A stretch of DNA of 64,000 nt from Bryum argenteum (GCA_037043015.1 CM073323.1:3534001-3598000); one strand, 5' to 3'. Positions 11,332 to 23,784 are shown, counted from the stretch's first letter. Numbers and translations are program-made. The notes: generated by a model from the letters alone, not told the origin.

Positions 11332-14089
11332 TTGTCTTAATCATACTAACAGGCACGGAGATAAAAGCTAAATGACCTAGGTAGTCTTGAAAGCAAGGCA
11401 ATTTTGATCGAGCGGACGCACAGGCATTTCAAAGTGCTAACTGGTGTCCATGCTCACAGACACAAGTACTCAGGCTTTACACAATTGCACGACACTCGAT
11501 CGGTCCGGCAGTAATGAAATCATCAGAAGTGAAAGGAGTATTGCTTGTTGCAAGCAATTTCCTTAGCTTCTTCGCGGAGGTTTGAGATGACAGTGGCACA
11601 ATTTTATCCAACAGCACAGGCCAACGGAACTTTATACAAATTAGGCCTCGCCCACGGCAAATATATGATCTAGATACAAAGTCCGCAAGTATGTGATAAA
11701 CGAACACATGTTTTGAAGCTGTAAATTCTTGCTGAAGTACTTTGTAAATGTACCTCCAGATATTGGAGATAAAAGTTTGCAAGAACAGTTAAGTAACTCG
11801 GAGTACTTATTTCTCTTGATTGATTTGGCTTGGGAGTACCAGTACCTTCGATACACACACACACATGAAGCGAACTCCCTTGGAAAGACTCCGAGTGCTC
11901 TCTACTTGTCTGCTATGTGTCAGTTGATAGCGATGGTGGACTCGAAACAATCAGATTCGATCACAAGCTGTGGGTCATCAAGTTCCTAGTAAAGACGGGA
12001 TTCAACCAGCTGTACCTCAGAATCTGATGCAAAACTGTCTAAATTTGGCTGGACGCATGAGCGGATTGATTGACAAGACGGTGTGCACAGTTAAGGATGA
12101 CTCTTTCTTAGTTGTTTGACACTAGTGTTATGTGGAGATTAGTGTAACGGGTAACTCTTTTGAGATTGGTTTTCACTTTGGGCAGTCATTGTAATAAATG
12201 TCCTTTCTTTTTCCTTCGTGTTACCAATTGCAATACTTTTAATAGATTCTTCCACTTGCAAGTTTGCATGCTCACACATTATTTTGGTTTTATAGTTAGT
12301 GTTGTAACACTATGTTGACGTGTGACATTTAGTGTGTGACATTTACTATTACAATTTGACGTTTTGTAACATTAGTTAAAAACTCTTGTGTAATAAATGT
12401 TTCCTAGGATACTTTTCTAGTAGTGAATGTTGGCAGCAATAGTCCACACGTGCGCTGTAATATTCCATATTCCACAAGTGCGCTGGAATTTGCAAATGAT
12501 CAAATTGATGTGTGTAGTTGAAATTGTTCCCATTCTAAAGGTGTAGATTGCTCAGATCCAATGAAAAATTAGGATTCTTTTAAACTCTCAAACCCTAAAC
12601 CTTCTTGGAATGTGGAAAAATTGTCTTTTCTTTGTTATTATTCTTTCATACATAAGAAATTTGGAAGAATTTTTGTAACCGCTTTGTGCATACAATCAAG
12701 TGCTTTTCTCTCTATTTGTCTTGTATAATTTTTTCATTTTTGCATTGAGGTTGTTCAATCTTTAACCCTTAAGCGCCCACAGTGTCGTTTTTCGACATTC
12801 TGGATGTGAGGCTCCGTCTTTGGTGTACAACCCCGCTTTCATCCCATCGATTTTTCATCCGTCGTTTTTTTTGCTCAACTCCTTGATGGGTTTACTCTAC
12901 TCCCTCCTTGGATAAATAGTAAAAACCTTGATCCTCAGTTTGTGAGAGTGGGCGAAAGAGATTTTTCATGAAAGTTTTGGTGGTGTGATCTTCACCTCTT
13001 TTTTGCATGGATCTTGAAATCCATAGCTCCAAATGGCATGCAACTTGGCGGTCATACTAATTGCCATGCTCCAAAGAAGATCCTACGGTTGGATTTTCCA
13101 TTTTCATCTTTAATTTGTTTTTACATAGTTTAAAAAAAATCAGCATTATTACCAACTGTTAGGAGCTTTACCCCCCCTTGGGCGTTTAGGGGTTAAACGA
13201 CCATGGTCACAGATTTGGCATTTGCAATTTTGGGCAACCTGGTTGAATGGGTTAAAAGTAGTATTTTTGCATGAGATTTTTACTTGGTGCTCCTTATACT
13301 CCAAAGTGTATGTAGTCAAATACGCATAGCCAAAGTCTAATTTTAAGACCTTTATCTAGAAATTTTAATTTTCGAGTCCAAATAGGGTAGTTCAAGTTCA
13401 GTCTTTTCATGAATTTATTGAAAACTTGTTTATGATCAAATCACTACTGAAGTTCCAAAATGACCCAAGTCAAAAAGTTTACGATTTTACAAGAGCAACC
13501 TCCAAAACTTTCAAAAAAAATCTTCACAATGCCCAAAAAAACTTAGGAGACAAACTTTGGATGTTATGATTCCTCAAGTAGTAAACATCTAACAATCAAT
13601 TTTTGGAATTGTAATTGAAAAATAATCTTAGGCATAAAAGCATAGAAGGAGTGAGTAGTATGATGAGGTGATCAGAATCAAAATGTTGTATTTGTACTTA
13701 TTTGAAATTGATCAAACATCATGGGACAAAATAAGTAGAGCATGTGGATGAGAGATTTCGGCTGAGAGGAAGTATTACATAAAGATTTTGCTTATTTCAA
13801 AAAGTGTAAAGATCAACTGCTAAAATAAGAATTGTGATAAAGTACCACAAGCTTTCGTCACCAATTTATTCTTTTGACGTAAAGTATCATGACAATGGCG
13901 TAGCTTAGTAGCTTGTTGCTTCAATTTTTTAATGTGAGATCTCCAATTGACTCCATACAAATCCTTGCTTTGAACTTTTTTGCTCTAGTGTGTTTAAAAA
14001 CAATAAAGATAAATAAATAATTCAATTCAATGATCTAGTTTCTTCCTTTTTGCCCTTTCGAAACTTTAACCTCGAGGCCCAAATTATGA
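11332..14089. other. Gene-free AT-rich spacer
   Basis: No credible coding region. It includes the 3' flank of the giant gene and one TTAA-flanked MITE (12766-13192). The rest is AT-rich and reads as decayed repeat sequence that I cannot assign. Confidence 0.5.
12766..13192. mobile_element. piggyBac-like MITE (TTAA target), 427 bp
   Basis: The left end is CCCTTAAGCGCCCACAG and the right end is CTTGGGCGTTTAGGGG, imperfectly inverted over about 14 bp. TTAA flanks both sides (12762-12765 and 13193-13196). There is no transposase. The ends belong with the CCCTTAAACGCCC family found at 27.5, 47.1, 47.5, 50.9 and 56.5 kb, although the interior differs. Confidence 0.7.
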
Positions 14090-15932
14090 ATCTTCCCGCC
14101 AATTCGTCTCCCTCCTTGGTAATGGCGGAATATGCTTTCACTTCGAATGGTGATTAGGGTGCACTTTTCGGCGCTGCCCACAAAATGATGCCTTGCCTCA
14201 GGAAAATCTGGAGTACTGAGTAGCTGTTTTCGATGCGTGCAATCCATTGCTACGGTCAGGTTTTGAAAAAATTAGGGGAAGTGTGCAATGTAGTGAGCTT
14301 TTGAGGATTTTTAACGGAGTTTTGGAAGTTTCGTTGATGAGCAGGATGCTTTGATGACACGAAGTTTTGCTAGAGCTTTGGGAAGTTTTAGGGCTGGGTG
14401 AGTCTGAGAATTATTGTGAAGGAACGATGGCGGTGGACAAGAGCAAATCGGTTCTGTCCTATGAGGAGGCACGGAAGCAGCGAGTGGAAGAGAACAAGAG
14501 GAGAATGGAGGAGCTCGGCTTGATGGAGTTGTCCAAGGACTTGAAGCAGAAGGATCTGAGCAAGAAGTCGCACAAGCGGAAGGTGAAGATATCTTCTCAG
14601 GATGATGCTGAATCGAGGCGGTCATCGCGAGTGGCAGCAAAGCCTGCGGTGAACTATAGAGACCAATTAGACCTGTTGCCTGGAATGCGTTCACGGATCG
14701 GGGGCAGAGAAAGGCAAGGCTTGTCACGACGAATATTATCAGATGAAGCTCGAATGGTCGCTGTGGAAGCAGCAGAGGAGGTGTTCAAAGACATCAAGAA
14801 TCCAGCATTTGTGAAACCTATGCTGCATTCGCATATTTCCAGTGGATTCTGGTTAGGCCTACCTCATCACTTCTGTAAAAAACACATGCCATTGGAGGAT
14901 GAGAGGTTTGTATTGGAGGACGATGAGGGAGATGAATCTGAGTGTCTGTATCTTGCTCACAAGTCGGGATTTAGCGGTGGTTGGCGTGGATGGTCACTTG
15001 ACCATGAATTGGTGGATGGAGATTGCTGCATTTTCGAGCTCGTTAGTCCCCGACATTTCAAAGTGCATATCTTTCGATGTGAAGAGGAAGGGGGCTGGGC
15101 AGAGGAGGAAGCAGATAGCAAAGTCGAAGGAAAGGAGTCGACGACAGAGAAGAAGGTGAGCAAGCCAGTGCCGAAGAAGAAAGCAGCTAAGAAGAGTACC
15201 AAATCATCACCAAAGGATGACGAGGATGACGAGGATGATGATCACAGTAAAGAGTTGGCGAAGAAAGAGGATGCAAGTATGTCAAGAGCATCTAGAGCAG
15301 CTCGGCGGAATAGTCTGAAAGGAGAAGAGGTTGGGCCAGAAGGTGAGGCAATGGGAAGGAAAGAAGGTGAGGAGTCAAAGGTGAAAGCTAAGAAGGCTAT
15401 GGACTTGATTGAGCTGGAAGATGATGACAACGACGATGGCGAGGAAGTTGCAGGGGTCGATATACGTAAGCCAGGTGGTGTCCGGAGGACGAATGGAGCA
15501 GGGTCAGCAGGTGGCAGGGCGACCAGAAATTCGAGAAGATCTTCGCCACCTTGATGCTGCCAGATTACAGACCTCATCATGCCCCTGAGTGGACAAGATA
15601 CTTCAAGAGAAGGGAGGCAATGTGTAACTCGGAGAATTCCTGAGAATCCCTAAGATGGCTATGAAAATCTCTTGAGACTTAGTCCTTACAACATGTGAAA
15701 CGTCCAGATTGAAGGATGTAAGGAGTGGATACGTTGCTTTCGTGTACAGAGAGAGCGGATTATGTGAAAAGACGGAAGTTGTATGCCCGGTGATAAGAAT
15801 ACAACGTAAGAACAGCCTCCGAGCCTTCGAAGAAATGCGCAAGAATGACGAATATGCTGCCGGGGCCACAGGATCTTAATCTCATTGCTTCAAGAACTGA
15901 AGAATGTCGAACTCAAGCACCAAATGCGGCTA
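14090..15932 (+). repeat. First unit of a tandem gene duplication (B3 gene unit 1)
   Basis: Similarity with 19110-20912 runs from the proximal promoter (shared CTCCCTCCTTGGT and GATTAGGG blocks) through the whole B3 gene and about 380 bp of 3' flank, ending at a shared AAGCACCAAATGCGGCTAG. Both copies have the same orientation. Confidence 0.8.
14427..15554 (+). CDS. B3 domain-containing protein, At3g19184-like (copy 1)
   Basis: 375 aa, intronless. The start at 14427 is MAVDK, and the second copy starts at the same point. Residues 11-40 carry the N-terminal signature of this plant B3 subgroup (SYEEARKQRVEENKRRMEEL). A single B3 DNA-binding domain spans about 127-217, with the family landmarks FVKPMLHSH, FWLGLPHHFC, GGWRGWSLDHELVDGD and FKVHIFR. 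Residues 220-375 are low complexity: Lys/Ala-rich blocks, an Asp/Glu run around DDEDDEDDD, and SRASRAARRNS, consistent with a nuclear, disordered tail. Expected role: nuclear sequence-specific DNA binding and transcription control; targets are unknown for this subgroup. It lies 3.9 kb upstream of its paralogue in the same orientation. The frame is intact and both copies look functional. Confidence 0.9.
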   Translation: MAVDKSKSVLSYEEARKQRVEENKRRMEELGLMELSKDLKQKDLSKKSHKRKVKISSQDDAESRRSSRVAAKPAVNYRDQLDLLPGMRSRIGGRERQGLSRRILSDEARMVAVEAAEEVFKDIKNPAFVKPMLHSHISSGFWLGLPHHFCKKHMPLEDERFVLEDDEGDESECLYLAHKSGFSGGWRGWSLDHELVDGDCCIFELVSPRHFKVHIFRCEEEGGWAEEEADSKVEGKESTTEKKVSKPVPKKKAAKKSTKSSPKDDEDDEDDDHSKELAKKEDASMSRASRAARRNSLKGEEVGPEGEAMGRKEGEESKVKAKKAMDLIELEDDDNDDGEEVAGVDIRKPGGVRRTNGAGSAGGRATRNSRRSSPP

Positions 15933-16441
15933 GCTATCTTATCAGCTTCTGCTCGAGCTGAGAAGCTTAAGTTTTGAGGGTTTTTGTAGGACTAATCCGT
16001 GATACCTCTTTTCAGGCCCCTGCAATTCGCCTTCGTGTGCATTGCCTTTGCATGACCCTTCGTTCACCAGTTACAGCAAGACGTGAATATTGTGCATACA
16101 CGGGCTAACGGCGTTGCTTTTTGGTGAAAATGAAATTTTTTGTCCTACTTTTGTTACTCAACTTATACCAATGCAGTATACAACGGAGATTCACTGTAAC
16201 AGTTCTTCAAAAGCACTCTGATGGCGTTTAGTGCTTTTGGAAAAAGCGGAGAGAGTGGAATTCATGCTTCTTAAGATTTGCAAGGATTTGTTCATATCAC
16301 TAATGCAGCACTGCCAGGAATGGTTTATCATGAACTGTTGAGAAGAATGTACATGAATTGATGAAACTCTTTTCTGATCGGAAAATTCTCACATGTTCGC
16401 AACAATCAATTTTTCATGACCAACGTAATTTAGTGTCCCTC

Positions 16442-16681
16442 ACGTAGAGTCTCTGAGCTTACTACTGTGTTTAGCCAATTCCCTAATTCTGAATTGGTGA
16501 ACTCTATCCACTTCTTGCAAATTTGTTCGCAAGTGTAAAAACATCTGTCGATTCTTCAGGTCCCCTCCTACAAAGAGAGTCTCTGAGCACATGATTGTTG
16601 TTAACCGATTCCCTTATACTCAATCTCATCTGGTTGTGAACTATATTTGTTTCTTGCAATTTTGTTTGCAAGTGTAAAGAA
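16442..16681. repeat. Diverged tandem duplication, ~120-bp unit
   Basis: Both units contain GAGTCTCTGAGC, a CCAATTCCC/CCGATTCCC block, TTCTTGCAA and TTTGCAAGTGTAAA-type ends. They are separated by the TCAGGTCCCCTCC linker. No function is seen. Confidence 0.65.
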
Positions 16682-16767
16682 TTCTTTTGATACTTCTCTA
16701 GGTCTTCGTTTGAAGAGCATTTGCTTTGTGCTTCAAGGCCTTGATACTTTCTTTAGCAACGTTCTGA

Positions 16768-16830
16768 GCTCAAATCTATGAAATTCTAGACAATGTTACA
16801 GCTCAAATCTATGAAATTCTAGACAATGTT
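16768..16830. repeat. Two direct copies of a 30-bp sequence, period 33 bp
   Basis: GCTCAAATCTATGAAATTCT followed by AGACAATGTT occurs exactly at 16768-16797 and 16801-16830, with 3 bp between. It is a recent local duplication. Confidence 0.9.
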
Positions 16831-19109
16831 GCTTGGGAAAACAATGACGCTGCTTATTTTTTTGGAAATATTGCTAGCTAGCGCATGTACTAGAATGTTA
16901 CTTCAAATGAGTTATACTTAGCAAAACTGACATTGCAAGTACTTGATCCAACACTTGTTTGTCAAAATACATCACAAATGTAAAGTTTTTGTTTTGCATT
17001 AAGAGCATGTCCACTTCAAACGAGACTCTTCAAGGCGCCTTTGGAGAGCCTTTGCTACTTCTCGAACTCCGAGGTTGCCCTCTATATCCACAATTCCGTT
17101 CAAATGGCGTTATGCCACTAAAATGGCGCACCTAAACTTTCTCAACTGCAATTCAAAAACCATGTGATATAACATAGTTTGAAGGTGATATTATGGAAAT
17201 GAGTAACAATGTATATAGAGGAGTGATATTATCAAAAAAAATTGTGATATCACAAAATACACCATTCCATGTGAGCACATATATAAGATTTGGTGTGACA
17301 AAATGATACATGGCATAGTGTCATTTTAACGGAATTGAGGTTCTATTCAAAAAGTGCAGTAGAAGAAGGTTGTCAAATAAGTCTATAGAGCTACATTTGT
17401 CAAGAGCCTCTTCAACATTTAATCTACCCCTTCTAGACTTTTTGATGGAGTTTCGGATATTTAGTTCATCGTCCTATGGAAAATGTTCTATGAACAAAGT
17501 TATGTTTTCTCTATTTAACCCATTTACATAGAGGGCATGTTCTTGCAGAAACAAATATGCTTCCTTTTTTTCCTTTACCTCATTTTGATTATTTTTTACT
17601 TTTAAAAAAAATATTATTTCTTGTTTTAATATCCAACCTTTGAGAATTAAAGTCAAGTCACAACTTCAATCGTTGGGGAATTTGAAAAAAAATTCAATGG
17701 TTGATGGAAAACGTTATAAAGTATGAACTTGGCATATATCAATTGTGAAAATTCTTGATTCTTGAGGTTGTGCTACTTTACTCATCAATTTTTCTAATAG
17801 TTGTATATAGGTGTGCACTTGGCAAAGAGAAGCTTTAAATTCAAAAATTATGATTGTCTTGCATCGGTCTACGTCAATATATACGAAAATGTTCTCGGAT
17901 CAAATTAAAAGTTTTAAATGTGAGGAGAGATCAAAAATCACCAAAAAATAAAGAATGTACAGAAAACCAAGTTTGTTCAAAAGTTTACTCTAGAATTTGT
18001 GTCTATGGTGTGAACATTGGACATTCATTGTATTCATTGAATATTGGTGTAATTAATGTATTTTGTGTTGTCTCCTAAACAATTCAATAAGTTATACAAT
18101 TCCAAAATTATGATATAATTGTTAAAAACTCTTCACGTAAATTTTCAAAGGTTTTCAAAGGTTATGATGGATGTGAAGAATATTAAGTAGAAGCACTTGA
18201 ATTGACCCAAATTGGGCCTCCTTGGCGTTAAACTCTCAAACTTTTGATCCTTGATATCGTTGTTTGATTTGGTAATGTATTATGGTAATCTCTTTTTTGA
18301 TAATTATTTGAAGATTTTGTTACCTCTTCATCATCTCTACATAACTTTTGGAATTTTTTGGCTAGGCTTCTTGGAACACTTGCCTCAAGAAGCAACAACT
18401 CTTTCAGAAAAGTGTACGCAAAATTCCATCTCACATCTCTATCTAGGGTGCTCTCAAAAAGAATAAAGCTCATAGTAGAACATGAAAATTGGGCTACTTG
18501 ACATTAGCCACTCGAAACACATCAAGAATAGAATTTTAAATTATCAAAAATCTCACAACAATTATACCTCTTGAGGAAACAAGGTTTTTAGCACTCAATG
18601 GACCATTTTGTGATGCGGAACTTTGAAGGGTCATCACGATAAAAATAACATACTTCAGAAAGCCAAATACACCCACCTCCTTAAATTTTTTGGTGAGCTA
18701 AGAGTTGCATACAAGATCCAAGCCTTTGAGCTTTGCTCATTGTAAGGAAAATCTAATACTTTCTACCAATTAAGCCTCTATGCATTAATCGTTCAATCTC
18801 TTGAAGCGTATGAATCATATGGCGAGACTCTCAGGTACAAAGGATTGCCAAGAGCAATTTCAAAATTATATTGCACCTCTTAGTAAACTCTATGAAAAAC
18901 TCGAGTATTCCCATGGGAACCCAAGGCCCCACCAACATGTTTATATCATCATAAAGCGTAGATTGAAAAGGCCTTTGAAAGGGATAGGTGTTCCTATTCA
19001 TTTAATTGCTCATTCTCATTGTACTTGAAGCCAAACCTCCAAACAATGATAGTTACAAAGATATTCTGTTCATCCGATCGAGTTCGAATTTTACATCCGA
19101 GAGCTCTCA

Positions 19110-20912
19110 GTCCCCGCCATTTCGTCGCCCTCCTTGGTTATGGCGATGGTGGGATGCTCCACAGCTCGAGCTCGATTGATCCCCGATTAGGGCACCACAG
19201 TAACTCTGGGATCATCAGAATGTAGTACTGGTCTTGACATTTTTTTTTGTAGCTTGCATTAGCTTCAGGAGATTCTCAAAGGGGGTTTAAGAAAGTTAGG
19301 GGAATGTGCTATGGAGGGACCCCGAGTGAGCTTGTGAGGACTCTTTCACGCAGTTGCCGATGATAGGAAGCATCGCTACTGCATTGGAGATTTGAGGGCA
19401 AGAAAGGCAGGCGATTTTGCAATGGCGGTGGACAAGAATGACTCGGCTCTGTCCTATGAGGAGGCGCGGAAGCAGCGAGTGGAAGAGAACAAGAGGAGGA
19501 TGGAGGAGCTCGGCTTGATGGAGTTGTCCAAGGGCTTGAAGCCGAAGAATGTGTTGAAGAAGCCGACGCTGAAGCGGAAGATGTCTTCTCAAGACGATGC
19601 GGAGTCGAGGCGGTCATCGCGAGTGGCAGCAAAGCCTGCGGTGAACTACAGAGATCAATTGGACCTGTTGCCTGGAATGCGTTCGCGTGTCGGGGGCAGA
19701 GATAGGCAAGGTTTGCCACGACGGTATTTGTCAGATCAAGCGCGGATGGCCGCTGTGGAAGCAGCAGAGGAGGTTTTTAAAGATATCAAGAATCCGGCAT
19801 TTGTGAAGCCTATGCTACATTCGCATGTTTCTAGTTGCTTTTGGTTAGGCTTACCTCATCACTTTTGTAGGACGCATATGCCATCGAATGATGAGAGGTT
19901 TATATTGGAGGACGACAAGGGAGAGGAAGCTGAATGTTTGTATCTTGCTCACAAGACGGGTATGAGCGGTGGTTGGCGTGGATGGTCACTTGACCATGAA
20001 TTGGTGGATGGAGATTGCTGCATTTTCGAGCTCGTCAAGCCGCTCCGTTTCAAAGTGCACATTTTCAGATGTGAAGAGGAAGGGGGTGAGCTGGAGGAAG
20101 TAGATGGGACAGATAAAGTTGAAGGAAAGGAGTCGACGACAGAGGAGAAGGTGAGCAAAGCAGCTACGAAGAAGAAAGCAGCGTTGCCAAAGGCGAAGAA
20201 GACTGGCAAATCTACGAAGGATTGGCAGATGAAGGATGAGGAGGAGGATGAGGATGATGATTACAGCAAAAAGTCGCCAAAGAAAGAGGATGCAGGTATG
20301 TCCAGAGCGTCTAGAGCAGCTCGGCGGAATAGTCTGAAAGGAGAAGAGGGTGGGCAAGAAGGCGACGTGACGGGAAGGAAAAATGGTAAGGAGATGAAGG
20401 TGAAAGCTAAGAAGAATGTGGACTTGATTGAGCTGGAAGATGATGAAGATGAAGATGGCGAGAAAAATGCAGAGTCAAAAACACAGAAGTCAGGTGGTGG
20501 CAGGGCGAGCAGAAACTCCTCGAGAAGATCAGCAGCACCATGATGACTTGTATAGACTCAGAAATGGGAAGGAAGGCAATTTTCAAACTCGGAGAATCAC
20601 GAAGGTGTCATAGCCGGATTGCATCCGCTAGAAACCTCTCAAGAATTATCTCTTTGAGGTCTAGGCCTGATAACATATGAGGTGTTAGCATCTGACAGGT
20701 TTGGTTCATGTACAGAGGAAAGTAGAGCCAGCGGACCATGTGAAGAGACGGATTGTTGTACACCCTCTGCGGTTAAAACGGTTAGGTGTTCAATCCAAAT
20801 GGGAGGAAAACAGCCTCGGCAGACATGATAACTCTGGCTGCAGGGGTTCAGGTTTTTTCTTCATTGGTTCATGAAGTGAAGAATGACATACTGAAGCACC
20901 AAATGCGGCTAG
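19110..20912 (+). repeat. Second unit of the tandem gene duplication (B3 gene unit 2)
   Basis: This is the partner of 14090-15932, covering promoter, gene and 3' flank. The 3.2 kb between the units is not shared, so either the duplication was later spread apart by insertions or only the gene unit was copied. Confidence 0.8.
19422..20543 (+). CDS. B3 domain-containing protein, At3g19184-like (copy 2)
   Basis: 373 aa, intronless, starting MAVDK at 19422. It has the same architecture as copy 1: an N-terminal SYEEARKQRVEENKRRMEEL block (11-30), a B3 domain at about 126-216 (FVKPMLHSH, FWLGLPHHFC, GGWRGWSLDHELVDGD, FKVHIFR), then a Lys- and Asp/Glu-rich tail ending in a Ser/Arg-rich stretch. The N-terminus and B3 domain are strongly conserved between the copies, while the tail has diverged by small in-frame insertions and deletions. 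This suggests selection on the DNA-binding part and relaxed constraint on the tail. Probable nuclear transcription regulator; target genes are unknown. Confidence 0.9.
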   Translation: MAVDKNDSALSYEEARKQRVEENKRRMEELGLMELSKGLKPKNVLKKPTLKRKMSSQDDAESRRSSRVAAKPAVNYRDQLDLLPGMRSRVGGRDRQGLPRRYLSDQARMAAVEAAEEVFKDIKNPAFVKPMLHSHVSSCFWLGLPHHFCRTHMPSNDERFILEDDKGEEAECLYLAHKTGMSGGWRGWSLDHELVDGDCCIFELVKPLRFKVHIFRCEEEGGELEEVDGTDKVEGKESTTEEKVSKAATKKKAALPKAKKTGKSTKDWQMKDEEEDEDDDYSKKSPKKEDAGMSRASRAARRNSLKGEEGGQEGDVTGRKNGKEMKVKAKKNVDLIELEDDEDEDGEKNAESKTQKSGGGRASRNSSRRSAAP

Positions 20913-23696
20913 GTTGGTAAACCTGCAGAAGTTGACTCGAGGGTATTCCGTAGTATTCATTCTTGAGTATCTTCAGGCATTTATGTGACTTACTTCTGCA
21001 CGACTTTCTTGTCGATTATTTTACGTGTATGCAATCATGTCCTTTCTGCAAAGTGAGGCGTTTAGAATGAGCAAATGGGGGAGAATGCTATGCTCTACTG
21101 TTGGCTAGAAAACATCTGCTCACTAAATTTGTCAATCAGTATTTCACGAAGTAAGGATCGGTTACTTGACCAGTGGCGGCGTTCTGTTGTTTGGTAAGAG
21201 CTGAATGATTAGCTTTGCTGTCAGTTGTATTGATATATTGCAAGGATCATCATGAGGCTCCAGTCGTCAGCTGCCATTTCTTGAACGAGGTACAATCGGA
21301 AGCTATGAAAGTGAATTCCAGTCATTTTGGCTTGTCCTGTAGTGTTTTTCTTGGTAGTTTTCTTGTTCTTGGTAGATATTGTGCTCTAGAGTATGTTGCG
21401 TATGTTAGTTGCAATTGCACTTCAAGTGGCCAGCAATGCATCTCACATACGAGCATTTGGTCTCAGCTAACTTCAAAACCAATAGATTTATGTAATAGTT
21501 CTTTAGGTCAATTGATGTTGTGACACTATGTTTTGTGACTCTTTTAGGGAGCTCAATGGAAGTTACTTTGTCACTTAGTGAATTTTCAAGTTTCCTCAAA
21601 GATGAGTTATGAACGTAGGATCTTGTTGGATAATAAGTCATAAACTCCACCATCAACTTTATAAATTTTCACCATGTAGATTGCGAGATCCATGCATTTG
21701 ATGAAAACATTGAAAAACATTTTGAGTAGTGCATTTCCTATAAGCACTACAATGACACACTATACCCAAATCATAGCCTTTTCTCAAAAAGATGTGGAAA
21801 TAGGGTTAACAATGTTGAATTTCTAAGGAATTATGGCCTCCAAATCACGAGAAACTACAAAATATGACTTAGTTTTAGATTTAACAAAAAGAAAAAGACA
21901 AAAAGGACATGGTCAAAGTATCTAAGTGAGTGTTGCAAGTCCGCAAGGGCATACTATAACTTAACTGATGAAAAGACAAATTTTATCCTTAGAAATTCCT
22001 TATATTCACTTTCCACCATTCCATGACAAAATTCAAAAAAAGTTGGAGTCCAAAAGTTCAAAATTGTGAGATTTTCTTGAAATGTCGAATAAAATCTCCC
22101 TATTGTCAAGTTAAGCTCGAATAAACAATACGTTTTAGTGGGAATTAGATGAGTAGTGGTCAGTCGCTACGTGCCAAAGATAGTCTCTAACTTGCCAAAA
22201 CCCAAACGCTTTATTTATTTCGAATTACTTAACTTTTCAAAGATTTTATACAAGATTTCAAAAAAACCTCAAAACTTTTGAACTTTTGGACTCCAAGTTT
22301 TTTGGAATTTTTGTCATGGAATGGTGGAAAGTGAATAGCACGCTAATTTAACCACCTCTTTGAGAAAGGGTGTGAATCCAAAGGCTTGACCTCTACTCCT
22401 TGCTACATTTAGCCAACAAAAAGGGGCTGCCAAATAAAGCACTCTTTTTTAACACACACTTTTTTAACGGACTGGCTATATGACCCTTTCATATTTTGCC
22501 GTCTTCTACACTTTGACAAAAAATAAAAAATAAAATACTTGTGGTTCAACAATTTTGAGGTTTCCCAATAGGTTAATTAAATATTCCAAAAGTCAACTTA
22601 AAGTAAACAACGTGGTTGAATGAGTAGCAAGTCTTCGGAAAGGAAAATGACGTTTGCCAGTCCTTTCTTTTTAGCTAGTTTGTAGGAAATGCCCATAGAG
22701 GTTATGATTGGTGAATTATAGGTTAAAATTGCAATACTTCAAGTCCAAAGGGCATATTAATGGTTTAGCAACACTTCAATTTATGATATCTTTCTTCTTG
22801 CCCAAAGGGTATCATATTAAAAAGGTTAGAAAGTATTGTATCCAAGTTGCAAGTTGGCATCGTTACAAAAGCCTATAAGCGAAATTGTCTAACTCCTCTT
22901 TTGCAAAGAAACATTAAAGTTGTTCTTTGCTTTTAAAAAACACATGATGCTTTTTGTTTTTTTCTTCTCCTTTAGTTCCGCTTATTGCTTTTCTTATATA
23001 TCCTTTAAGGTGGAATTGTGGAAATAATATTAATCTTCTTGTATTCAACTCGATATTTTAAGATCTGAGTTAAGAATGAAAATTATTTAGAGAAGTGTGA
23101 TCATTCTTAACAAAAGTGATTATGTAATAGTGATATTGTTTGAAAATAAAAAACATGTAGGATTTGCATGCCGTCCTTAGGTTGTTGGTGGAAAATAATG
23201 ACTTCTTGCTTGACTAAATTGTAAGATCATGTTTGGTGATTGTTGGGCCGCATTAGGTATAAGGAAACTGTTGAGTAAACCTACCTTACATATACCATAG
23301 TAGCCACTTAATACATGAGAGAGACTTCATAATAGAGTTTATTAACTTTTTTGAAAGAGTTTACACATACTTTTGTGATGGTAAATGTTGTGGTCAATAC
23401 TTCGTCAATGTAAAAAGTTAATTTGTGACATGAAAATAAACTTGATTTATCATTTTAAAATTGGGTAGTAGTTGAACATGGTATGGAATAATTATAGACG
23501 TAGTGATAGTTTGCTCAAAAAGAACAAAGTCACCTGCTTAATCGTAGAAACCTTTTGCAAAATGAGAGGTTTTCCTATATAAGAAAATCATACGTTTTGT
23601 TTTATCTGCTAAATAGTATGGATTACCTCACCTTTATTTCTTAAATGATGTGTTAATTTTTCTCTTGAATCACAACAATTATAGTTTTACTACATA
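20913..23696. other. Gene-free spacer with a foldback repeat
   Basis: No credible genes. It contains the inverted repeat at 22003-22338. The rest is AT-rich sequence with no recognisable features. Confidence 0.5.
22003..22338. repeat. Inverted repeat, ~80-bp arms, ~170-bp spacer
   Basis: The left arm (about 22003-22085) reads ATTCACTTTCCACCATTCCA onward. The right arm (about 22255-22338) is its reverse complement at roughly 85% identity, sharing TGGAGTCCAAAAGTTCAAAA. A transcript across it would fold into a long hairpin with a large loop. It may be a foldback MITE or a small-RNA source. Confidence 0.75.
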
Positions 23697-23775
23697 GGTC
23701 CAAAAACGGGAGCGCCGTGGAAGTTCTTCAAAGGTGGATCAAGGATCATGGCCCAAATGTGTGTGGTGTCATGGT
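23697..23775 (+). pseudogene. Fragment of the BTB gene 5' exon
   Basis: The start GGTCCAAAAACGGGAGCGCC followed by GTGGAAGTTCTTC matches the 5' exon of the two BTB pseudogenes at 48.9 and 50.4 kb, including the preceding TACTACATAG where those copies have TACTGCATAG. The similarity runs about 80 bp and then stops next to a SINE. No BTB domain sequence follows. Confidence 0.55.
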
Positions 23776-23784
23776 GAGGCACCA

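Larger units (their letters stand above)
15933..19109. other. Gene-free spacer between the B3 paralogues
   Basis: No credible genes. It holds a diverged ~120-bp direct duplication (16442-16681) and a 33-bp-period direct repeat (16768-16830). A TAA|GAGCATGTCC at about 17000 looks like one end of a Harbinger-type MITE, but I could not find its partner. The remainder is AT-rich. Confidence 0.5.

Noticed and set aside
14311..14727. Minus-strand open frame over the first B3 gene (and a similar one at 19309-19719)
   Set aside because: Ser/Pro-rich shadow of the B3 coding strand, present in both copies only because the B3 sequence is duplicated.
17000..17400. Harbinger-type MITE beginning TAA|GAGCATGTCC
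   Set aside because: No convincing inverted right end with a matching TAA/TTA was found.
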